Positions 7,120 through 13,214 of a stretch of 21,488 bases of DNA are shown in pieces (positions within the stretch are counted from its first letter, which is position 1; the number at the start of each line of letters is the position of its first letter). The DNA is taken from NCBI GenBank assembly GCA_003650445.1, contig QMQE01000020.1, positions 1 to 21,488 of the forward strand. The letters run 5' to 3'. Position numbers and translations under genes: made by a program. This DNA comes from Acidobacteriota bacterium. GTDB lineage: Bacteria > Acidobacteriota > Holophagae > Thermotomaculales > Thermotomaculaceae. The notes under the pieces are model-generated. The model was not told the DNA's origin. It did not search any database and worked only from the letters and a program-made list of their open reading frames with translations.

Positions 7120-7403
7120 TGGCCGTCTCCGGGCTTGTCCTCAATGACAAAGCTGTCCACAATGCCAATAATGGCGGAATCCACAGGGCAGTCCTTCATT
7201 CCGAATGCCATCCGGGCAGAACTTCCCTGAACCACCAGCACCTGCTCATGAAATCCTGCACTGACAGTATCCACCGCTACGAGATAGTCTTTTTTCGCTT
7301 TCATATTTTCGTCCAGGGGCCTTACAATCAACAATTTCCGGCCCTCTAACTTCGGGTCTTTCCGGGTCGCCACCACTGTTCCGATAATTTTCCCAACAAA
7401 CAT
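7116..7403 (-). CDS. BMC-P vertex protein (EutN/CcmL family), copy 3, first gene of operon
   Basis: The 95-residue protein begins MFVGKIIGTVVATRKDPKLE, then has VDTVSAGFHEQVLVVQG and DSAIIGIVDSF, all standard EutN/CcmL features. It is the promoter-proximal gene of the BMC operon: TATAAT lies about 34 bases upstream, and GGTGAGG (about 7411-7417, complement) precedes the ATG. The stop overlaps the pduS start as ATGA. Of the three pentamer proteins this is closest to the common family consensus. Confidence 0.93.
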   Translation of the reverse strand: MFVGKIIGTVVATRKDPKLEGRKLLIVRPLDENMKAKKDYLVAVDTVSAGFHEQVLVVQGSSARMAFGMKDCPVDSAIIGIVDSFVIEDKPGDGQ

Positions 7404-7436
7404 AAAATTGCCTCACCTTCAGCAGAATCAAGCCAC

Positions 7437-7466
7437 ATTATACCGCAAAGGGGAGCAGAGTGGAAA
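7437..7466 (-). promoter_or_regulatory. Sigma70-like promoter of the BMC shell operon
   Basis: On the minus strand, TTTCCA (complement of 7461-7466; 4 of 6) and a perfect TATAAT (complement of 7437-7442) are separated by 18 bases. Transcription would begin near 7430, giving a leader of about 27 bases that contains the ribosome site. No operator-like inverted repeat is evident around it, so the source of any induction is not visible. Confidence 0.6.
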
Positions 7467-7521
7467 TAGCAAGTGCCGTGAAATCAGGAAACGCTGAGAG
7501 GTAAAAAGAGGAATTAAGGGG

Positions 7522-8373
7522 TCAATAAACACCTGGTTCACTTTCCGGCTGTGTTTTCCATCTTTTGTGAAACCAGAGATATTGTTCCGGGTGCTGGCGA
7601 ATGGCTTCTTCTATTCTGTCCGTGTACATTCTCACAATCTTTTCCACATCCCCTTTTTCGTTCAGTTCCTGGTCTGATTTCAGTTCTTCGAGTTCCATAT
7701 GGTACATATGATCTTTTTCATTATAGATATTACAGAAAAAAAGGAGAGGCTTTTTCATTTTGACTGCGAGTTTGGCCGGGAGATCCACGGCAATTGCCGG
7801 TTTGGAGAAAAAATTAACAAAAATTCCTTTTTTGGCTGTGGTGTTCTGGTCAGCCAGGAAAGCAATAAATTTATTTTGTTTAAGGGTGGAAATCAATGGC
7901 CTCATGGAGTCCCTGTGGTAAATAGGAGCCATTTTACATGTTGTTCTGATCTTATGCATAAAATTATGAACCCAGTCATTTTTTTGTCGGTAAGCAAGAA
8001 CCGAAAGCTTAATTCCCATGGATGAAATCATGGCTCCGGCTAATTCCCAATTTCCCAGGTGGCAGGAAACTATTATGGCACCGGTATCCCTGTGCTGTTC
8101 AAGTAATTCCCGGCCCTTATCAATAACGAGGATTGAATCCAGCTTATTGTCGCAAAAGTAGGAAGAAAGTTTCAAAAACTCAAAAAGGACTGAAGCAATG
8201 GATTGGAAACAGCGTTTTCCGATGGATTTCTTCCAGTGCAAATCCTTGTCCGGGAATGCGATATTGAGGTTTTTCAGTATAATCTTTCTGCGAAAGTGAG
8301 CATGCCAGAGTACACTTCCCAGTATTTTGCCTTTTCTGATCGCTTTTGCAGACGTTTTTCTTATTTTCGACAT
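7522..8373 (-). CDS. LpxL/HtrB-like lysophospholipid acyltransferase
   Basis: The 283-residue protein carries the acyltransferase H-x4-E motif as HLGNWE (H105, E110), followed by LADQNTTAKKGIFVNFF (about 173-190) and a C-terminal YLWFHKRWK. All are features of the lipid A late acyltransferase family (LpxL/LpxM/HtrB). These inner-membrane enzymes add secondary acyl chains to Kdo-lipid A. The N-terminal transmembrane anchor is weak; the first 30 residues are basic and moderately hydrophobic. The gene lies between the two BMC blocks on the same strand but is separated by a terminator on one side and by the BMC promoter on the other, so it is probably its own unit. Lipid A function fits the Kdo operon nearby. 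The acyl donor and position cannot be told. Confidence 0.85.
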   Translation of the reverse strand: MSKIRKTSAKAIRKGKILGSVLWHAHFRRKIILKNLNIAFPDKDLHWKKSIGKRCFQSIASVLFEFLKLSSYFCDNKLDSILVIDKGRELLEQHRDTGAIIVSCHLGNWELAGAMISSMGIKLSVLAYRQKNDWVHNFMHKIRTTCKMAPIYHRDSMRPLISTLKQNKFIAFLADQNTTAKKGIFVNFFSKPAIAVDLPAKLAVKMKKPLLFFCNIYNEKDHMYHMELEELKSDQELNEKGDVEKIVRMYTDRIEEAIRQHPEQYLWFHKRWKTQPESEPGVY

Positions 8374-8418
8374 TGTTTATACCTTGCAAAATGAACTAAC
8401 ATGGACAGTGGGAATAAT

Positions 8419-8447
8419 ATCATATTGTACGTTTGGTTCAATAACAG
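8419..8447 (-). promoter_or_regulatory. Weak promoter candidate for the acyltransferase
   Basis: TATGAT (complement of 8419-8424; 5 of 6) lies 17 bases from CTGTTA (complement of 8442-8447; 3 of 6). The predicted start would be about 40 bases before the ATG at 8373. The -35 is poor, so this is tentative. Confidence 0.3.
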
Positions 8448-8542
8448 AACGGGATTCAGCCGGAAAAACCGAACGAAATCGTAAAAGGGGATTCCATTTA
8501 TAAGAATCTGAAGTCTTAACTGCTGAAGGGAAAACAGAAGCT

Positions 8543-8572
8543 TAAAATAAAGGGGACATGAATCCCCTTTAT
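8543..8572 (-). terminator. Intrinsic terminator after the BMC-H gene
   Basis: On the minus strand, ATAAAGGGGA (complement of 8563-8572) pairs perfectly with TCCCCTTTAT (complement of 8547-8556) around a 6-base loop, followed by TTTTAAG. It lies about 57 bases past the BMC-H stop and closes the ftsK-aldolase-BMC-H transcript. A second copy of the 3' arm (GAATCCCCTTT, complement of 8484-8494) occurs further downstream. Confidence 0.75.
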
Positions 8573-8628
8573 CCTGACTGACGTAAAAACAGTTTGAGAA
8601 AGAATTACTTTCAGATAAATCTTTTTTA

Positions 8629-8910
8629 CTACTTGGAGGTACCGATGGGCAATGTGCCTTCCAGGCCCTTGTGGGGACGCGGAATGACGTGTACGGATAC
8701 CAGTTCACCCACCCGTCTTGCTGCAGCCGCACCGGCATCTGTGGCGGCTTTGACAGCTGCAACATCTCCCCGGACAACGATGGTGCAGTAGCCACCGCCC
8801 ACTTTCTCATAACTGACCAGTGTGACGTTGGCTGCTTTTACCGCGGCATCGCCGGCTTCAATCAATGCGACCAGACCTTTTGTTTCAATCATTCCAATGG
8901 CATCGCCCAT
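8629..8910 (-). CDS. BMC-H hexameric shell protein, EutM-like
   Basis: The 93-residue protein has one BMC domain: AIGMIETKGLVALIEAGDAA at the start, RGDVAAVKAATDAGAAAA in the middle and ELVSVHVIPRPH at the end. The pore segment is KVGGGYC (36-42), which matches EutM (IGGGLC) rather than PduA (KIGSG), so the central pore is lined by glycine. It should be the main facet tile and is the only BMC-H in the window. The gene starts 3 bases after the aldolase stop with GGGAGG correctly placed in front. It is the last gene before the terminator at 8543-8572. Sheet formation with the BMC-T and BMC-P proteins encoded 1.2 kb away is expected. Confidence 0.95.
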   Translation of the reverse strand: MGDAIGMIETKGLVALIEAGDAAVKAANVTLVSYEKVGGGYCTIVVRGDVAAVKAATDAGAAAARRVGELVSVHVIPRPHKGLEGTLPIGTSK

Positions 8911-8913
8911 GTG

Positions 8914-9648
8914 TTATCCTCCCACTTCATTTAAGATTTCCTGAATCAGGTTTACCAACTCATTTCTGGAAAACCGGTAAAGCGTTATCTGCCCGTCCCG
9001 GCTGCACACCGTTGGGTCGCCCGTATCAATTCCGAATTTTTCCCTCAGTGCCATGAGTTTGTCCACTTCATCACAGGGCAGAGGCTTCGGACTTCCCAGG
9101 GTGTTGGCTACAAAAGAGATTTTAGCATACTGTTCCACCTGTTCCATTAAAAAATAGGCGTTTTCAAGGGTTTTACCCACCGTCATGGCCCCATGATTGG
9201 CCAGAAGGAGGGCATCATAGCTCATAAAGCCCCCCAGAGCCTCAGGTAGTTCCTTTGTTGAAGGGGTCCCATAGGGCACCAATGGGACTGCACCCAGCAT
9301 CAGCACGGTTTCGGCGGTGAGGCTCTGATCCAGCCCCATTCCGGCGCAGGCAAAACCGGTTGCTGTGGGCGGGTGAGCATGAACAACAGCCTGGACATCA
9401 TTCCGTTCCCGGTAGATTTTCAGATGAAGGGCAGTTTCCGAGGATGGGACTCCGTTTCCGGAAATCTTTTCTCCGATACTGTTGATTTCGATAACGTCGT
9501 CTTCTTTAAGGAATCCCTTGCACACACCGGAGGGTGTTATGAGGATGCTGTCCCCGCTGCGGGTCGAAATGTTCCCCTCGTAACCGGCTACCAGCCCTTT
9601 TGAATAGAGACGCCGTCCGATTTCCACAATTTCGGCTTTCTTGCTCAT
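8914..9648 (-). CDS. Class II aldolase (fuculose/rhamnulose-phosphate type), likely BMC cargo
   Basis: The 244-residue protein is a class II aldolase/adducin-family enzyme. Catalytic parts visible are GNIS (25-28), the acid E71 in PSSETALH, zinc ligands H90 and H92 in VVHAHPP, and H152 in LLANHGA. Such enzymes cleave L-fuculose-1-P or L-rhamnulose-1-P to DHAP and lactaldehyde; the exact sugar is not readable from sequence. After the usual end of the fold there is an extension of about 40 residues ending NELVNLIQEILNEVGG (229-244). This is an amphipathic helix with hydrophobic residues every 3-4 positions, resembling encapsulation peptides of PduP or PduD. With a BMC-H gene directly after it, encapsulation is likely. 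The ATG overlaps the previous gene's stop (ATGA). Confidence 0.9.
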   Translation of the reverse strand: MSKKAEIVEIGRRLYSKGLVAGYEGNISTRSGDSILITPSGVCKGFLKEDDVIEINSIGEKISGNGVPSSETALHLKIYRERNDVQAVVHAHPPTATGFACAGMGLDQSLTAETVLMLGAVPLVPYGTPSTKELPEALGGFMSYDALLLANHGAMTVGKTLENAYFLMEQVEQYAKISFVANTLGSPKPLPCDEVDKLMALREKFGIDTGDPTVCSRDGQITLYRFSRNELVNLIQEILNEVGG

Positions 9649-9920
9649 TTGTCATTTCCCTTTCTTGCACAGTCATCGGAGCAGTATTCAAGGTTTTTGG
9701 ACTTTTTCCCGGTTCCAGCGGGGAAGTAGACGCCACAGGCCGGGCATTGTTTCATTTCGCCTTTGTTGATTCTTCCAGGTTCTCGGGAGCGACTTGTCGA
9801 GGCCCGGGTGTCTTCGTTGTCGGTGAGTGGTTGAAATATCTGCGCAAGAAAACGACGTAACTTGCTGTAAAAAAAATAGAATATACCAAATACAATTGCT
9901 GTAAAAAGGAGAAATCTCAT
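9645..9920 (-). CDS. Small membrane-anchored zinc-ribbon protein (PP0621-like)
   Basis: The 91-residue protein has an N-terminal membrane helix (about 3-18, FLLFTAIVFGIFYFFY), a polar linker, then C59-x2-C62 (QCPACGVYFPAG) and C80-x3-C84 (YCSDDC). This arrangement, a short anchor plus a C-terminal treble-clef or ribbon finger, resembles the PP0621 family of uncharacterised proteins. The four cysteines should bind zinc. It overlaps ftsK and the aldolase gene by ATGA on both sides, so it is made from the same message. Its role is unknown. Position suggests it accompanies FtsK rather than the microcompartment, but this is a guess. Confidence 0.75.
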   Translation of the reverse strand: MRFLLFTAIVFGIFYFFYSKLRRFLAQIFQPLTDNEDTRASTSRSREPGRINKGEMKQCPACGVYFPAGTGKKSKNLEYCSDDCARKGNDK

Positions 9921-12217
9921 GAATTCATTTCCTTTAATCGTTCAAGAAATTCGATGTCTACCAGGACCTCTCTTGCTTTGCCCCCCTGCTGAGCCGGTGG
10001 ACCTACAATTTCATCCTGTTCCATCATGTCAATATACCGCGCTGCCTTGTTATAGCCAATGGACATTTTTCGCTGAAGATAGGAGATAGACGCCTGTCCG
10101 GTAGCAATGATGAGTTTTACCGCCTGTATGTATTGGGGGTCACTGCTGGAAAGCGTGCTGCCATCACCGATTTCAAATCCGCTTTCTCCATCCTCATCAT
10201 CTGCCCCATAGGATTTAATTTCGTTCATATAAACCGGTTTTCCATAGGATTTGAGATAGGAAACCAGCCCGTTGACTTCTTTTTCACTGACCATGGGAGA
10301 ATGAATCCGTACCAGATTCGATGTTCCCGGTGGCAGGAAGAGCATATCTCCCCGGCCGAGAAGTTGTTCTGCACCCACCTGATCCAGCACAATTCTTGAG
10401 TCAATCATTTGTGCAACCCGGTAGCAGATTCTGGAGGTCAGGTTGGACTTGATGACACCGGTGATGATATCCCGGCTGGGCCGCTGGGTTGCCACAATGA
10501 GATGAATGCCAACTGCCCGGGCCTTCTGTGCGAGCCGGGCGATGCTTTCTTCCACCTGTGCACGGGCGGTCATGATGAGGTCTGCCATTTCGTCGATTAC
10601 AATGACGATGTAAGGCAAGGGTTCATGTTTTTCGTCATCAACAAATTCTGCCTGCACAACCGCGTTATATTTGGCAAGGCTTCTGACCTTTACGTCTTTC
10701 AGCAACAGGTAGCGTCTCTCCATCTCGCTGACAGCCCAGGAGAGGGCGGAGGCCGCTTCTTTGGGGTCTGTAATTACATCGGTAAGCAAATGGGGGATGT
10801 TACTGTAAACCCCCAATTCCACCATTTTGGGATCAACCATAATCACTTTGACCATCTCCGGTGTGTTCCGGATCAACAATGAACAAAGAATGGCATTAAG
10901 CCCCACGCTTTTACCCGAGCCAGTCTGTCCTGCCACGAGAAGGTGAGGCATCTTATCAAGGGAGGTTACAATGGGGTCACCGGTAATTGTTTTTCCCAGA
11001 ACAACAGTAAGCGGAGATGCTGCAGATAAATAGGTACTGGTATCCAGTATTTCTTTCAATACGATAAGCCGTCTGTTTTCGTTGGGAACTTCAATTCCGA
11101 TGGTCGGTTTTTTGGGAGTTCGGTCAATTCGTATGGATTCTGCGCTCAATGCGATGCTCAGGTCCTGTGCCAGCGACAACACCTTGTTATACTTGATTCC
11201 GGGGTCCATCTTGAATTCATAGGTGGTGACGATGGGGCCGGGGTGGATATTGACGATCTGGCCGGTTACTTTGAATTCTCCCAGTTTTTTCACCAGAAGA
11301 TTTGCTTTCCTGGACAGGTCATGGCGGTCAATACTGTTATCCGGGTCGGGATTGGTGAACAACTCCCGCCAGGGGGGATTGTATGGCTTACCGGATTTGG
11401 GGAGCAGTCCGGTATGGACGGCAATATCCAGGGGGTTGTTCCGGTCGTTGGTATCCTGGGGAACCGGTTGGCTGATTGGAGGAAGTTCCTTACTTTTTAT
11501 TTTTTGCCGAATCTTTTCCCGATGTCTCTTTTCTGTATCAATCTGGCGAATGACCGCCTTTTTCTTTTTCACCATTTTCAACTCGCGTCCAATTCTCTTA
11601 AAAACCGCAGAAAAGGCTCGTGCTGCATCCAGGAATGCTTTGGCCACAGCTGCAATAATGACGGAAATGCCCAATCTTGTCGCGAGCATAAAAAACGCAA
11701 TCAACAGAAAAAGAAGCAGAATCAGAGTGCCCCAGGTATTCAGGGCAGGAAGCATCCAGCCCTTGATATTGTTGCCGATAATGCCACCTGCACTGACATA
11801 ATCAAGTGGAGCCACCGAAGCAATCAGAACAAAATCAGAGAGGACGACTGCAAAAAGAACAGAAATCACAACAGTTTCCAGCAGAAAAAACGGAAGTTGC
11901 AACAGAATGGGGCCAAATGTCTTTTTCTGGAGCAGTACCATGGCTGTAATCAGGGAAAAAACAGGGAAAAGATAGGATGCGTAACCGAAGAGTTGCAGGA
12001 GAATGGCCGAAAGCTGGGCGCCGAAGTTTCCCATCAGGTTTGTTGAACGGATTCTGGATACGGTAACACTGTTGAGGAAAGTCGGATCCTTCGGGCTGAA
12101 AGAAATCAGTGCCAGGAAAACAATAATGCCTGCACACACAAATGCCAGCCCCGTGAATTCAATTGCCAGCGAACTCGATTGTTTCCCGTTTTTCCCTTTA
12201 ACTGCCATTTCCCACAT
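9917..12217 (-). CDS. ftsK: DNA translocase FtsK/SpoIIIE
   Basis: The 766-residue protein has four N-terminal membrane segments (about 17-40, 70-96, 104-135, 162-180), a basic linker, then the motor domain. The motor has Walker A GQTGSGKS (430-437), Walker B VIVIDEMADL (D542, E543) and ATQRPS (576-581). A C-terminal gamma winged-helix (about 690-766) recognises KOPS-type DNA. FtsK anchors at the division septum and pumps chromosome ends apart, activating XerCD at dif. The short linker is typical outside enterobacteria. The start is uncertain: ATG at 12217 or 12208, neither with a clear Shine-Dalgarno. It is the first gene of a four-gene unit ending in BMC-H, an odd neighbourhood. It is divergent from kdsB. 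Confidence 0.96.
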   Translation of the reverse strand: MWEMAVKGKNGKQSSSLAIEFTGLAFVCAGIIVFLALISFSPKDPTFLNSVTVSRIRSTNLMGNFGAQLSAILLQLFGYASYLFPVFSLITAMVLLQKKTFGPILLQLPFFLLETVVISVLFAVVLSDFVLIASVAPLDYVSAGGIIGNNIKGWMLPALNTWGTLILLLFLLIAFFMLATRLGISVIIAAVAKAFLDAARAFSAVFKRIGRELKMVKKKKAVIRQIDTEKRHREKIRQKIKSKELPPISQPVPQDTNDRNNPLDIAVHTGLLPKSGKPYNPPWRELFTNPDPDNSIDRHDLSRKANLLVKKLGEFKVTGQIVNIHPGPIVTTYEFKMDPGIKYNKVLSLAQDLSIALSAESIRIDRTPKKPTIGIEVPNENRRLIVLKEILDTSTYLSAASPLTVVLGKTITGDPIVTSLDKMPHLLVAGQTGSGKSVGLNAILCSLLIRNTPEMVKVIMVDPKMVELGVYSNIPHLLTDVITDPKEAASALSWAVSEMERRYLLLKDVKVRSLAKYNAVVQAEFVDDEKHEPLPYIVIVIDEMADLIMTARAQVEESIARLAQKARAVGIHLIVATQRPSRDIITGVIKSNLTSRICYRVAQMIDSRIVLDQVGAEQLLGRGDMLFLPPGTSNLVRIHSPMVSEKEVNGLVSYLKSYGKPVYMNEIKSYGADDEDGESGFEIGDGSTLSSSDPQYIQAVKLIIATGQASISYLQRKMSIGYNKAARYIDMMEQDEIVGPPAQQGGKAREVLVDIEFLERLKEMNS

Positions 12218-12280
12218 AGTTTACCAGAATGCTGACGGGAGGGAAAGGGGACAGCGGTGCAATGCGCAGGGAGCCAGTGC

Positions 12281-12310
12281 AAGTGAAAGTGAAAGTACGA
12301 GTAAGAGCGA
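12281..12310 (+). repeat. Short degenerate hexamer repeat in the ftsK/kdsB divergent region
   Basis: Five consecutive hexamers read AAGTGA, AAGTGA, AAGTAC, GAGTAA, GAGCGA. They are the only notable tandem structure in the 229-base gap between ftsK and kdsB. The same gap also contains a CCTGCA-TTC-TGCAGG inverted repeat (12373-12387) that could be an operator. Confidence 0.4.
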
Positions 12311-12415
12311 AAAAAAGAGTTGGCCATTTCCCGGCTTCTGCCCTTCCTTCCATACATTCACTCGCACCAGCACCTGCATTCTGCAGGCCATTGGTCAGCT
12401 CCCCTCGCTTTTCCC

Positions 12416-12444
12416 TTGCAACGGGGGGGCGTTTAGAGTAAACT
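12416..12444 (+). promoter_or_regulatory. Candidate promoter of the Kdo operon
   Basis: TTGCAA (12416-12421; 4 of 6) is separated by 17 bases from TAAACT (12439-12444; 4 of 6). The predicted start at about 12451 would fall at the kdsB start codons (12447 or 12453), implying little or no leader. It is weak, but nothing better is seen closer than the upstream repeat. Confidence 0.35.
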
Positions 12445-12446
12445 CC

Positions 12447-13214
12447 ATGTACATGAAGGTAAATGCAATCATACCCGCACGATATGAATCCTCGAGGCTT
12501 GCAGGAAAGCCGCTGTTAAAAATTAAAGATAAGACTATCATAGAGATGGTTTATGAACGGACGTGTTCGTCTTCGCTGCTGGATGATGTTGTTGTGGCGA
12601 CGGATGACCGTCGAATTTTCGACCATGTGCTTTCCTTCGGTGGAAAGGTGGTGATGACGTCCAGTGAACACCGCTCCGGTACGGACCGGATTGCAGAGGT
12701 GGCAAAGGGACTGGATGCGGATGTGATTGTAAATGTTCAGGGGGATGAACCGCTGATTACCAATAAGGTGATCAATGCGCTGATCCGGCCGTTTCGGGAT
12801 GATCCGGAGCTGAAAATGTCTACGGTGATGGCGCGGATTGCGGATAAGCGGGAGCTTTTTAACCCCAATGTGGTAAAAGTTGTGTGTGACCGGGCGGGGG
12901 ATGCTATTTATTTTTCCCGAAGCCCGATTCCATTTCGAAAGAGCCCTGAGATGGCCCTTGAGTTTGAGGTGAAGAACGAAGAGATGGGCCACTGGTTCAA
13001 GCATGTGGGGATTTATGGGTATAAACGCGACTTCCTTCTGGCGTTTTCGCAGATGGATGAAGGTATGCTGGAAAGTATTGAAGGCTTGGAGCAATTACGT
13101 GCATTGGAAAATGGCGTCCGGATTCACGTCGAGGAGACGAATTATTCCGGGATTGGTATTGACACGAATGAAGATTATCTTCAATTGAAAGAGTTACTGG
13201 GAGATATGGAATGA
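12447..13214 (+). CDS. kdsB: CMP-Kdo synthetase (3-deoxy-manno-octulosonate cytidylyltransferase)
   Basis: The 255-residue product activates Kdo with CTP for transfer to lipid A. Visible motifs are AIIPARYESSRLAGKPLL (nucleotide binding), VVATDDRRI, SEHRSGTDRIAE and VNVQGDEPLI (metal and sugar site). E. coli KdsB has 248 residues. The start is ATG 12447; ATG 12453 two codons later is possible, and AGAG at 12435-12438 favours the first. A longer in-frame opening from 12003 is antisense to ftsK and is not used. The stop overlaps the pyrG ATG (ATGA). It is the first gene of the plus-strand LPS operon. Confidence 0.95.
   Translation: MYMKVNAIIPARYESSRLAGKPLLKIKDKTIIEMVYERTCSSSLLDDVVVATDDRRIFDHVLSFGGKVVMTSSEHRSGTDRIAEVAKGLDADVIVNVQGDEPLITNKVINALIRPFRDDPELKMSTVMARIADKRELFNPNVVKVVCDRAGDAIYFSRSPIPFRKSPEMALEFEVKNEEMGHWFKHVGIYGYKRDFLLAFSQMDEGMLESIEGLEQLRALENGVRIHVEETNYSGIGIDTNEDYLQLKELLGDME

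Noticed and set aside
10409..10882. 157-codon plus-strand ORF opposite ftsK
   Set aside because: Antisense shadow of the conserved motor domain; Cys/His/Gly-rich composition typical of reverse reading.
11223..12046. Plus-strand ORFs up to 267 codons opposite ftsK
   Set aside because: Shadows of the ftsK coding sequence: unusual Lys/Asn/Gln-rich or Ser/Arg-rich composition and no family features.
12003..12446. Extended N-terminus of kdsB (403 residues)
   Set aside because: It lies antisense to ftsK and across the divergent promoter region. KdsB proteins begin at the AIIPARY segment.
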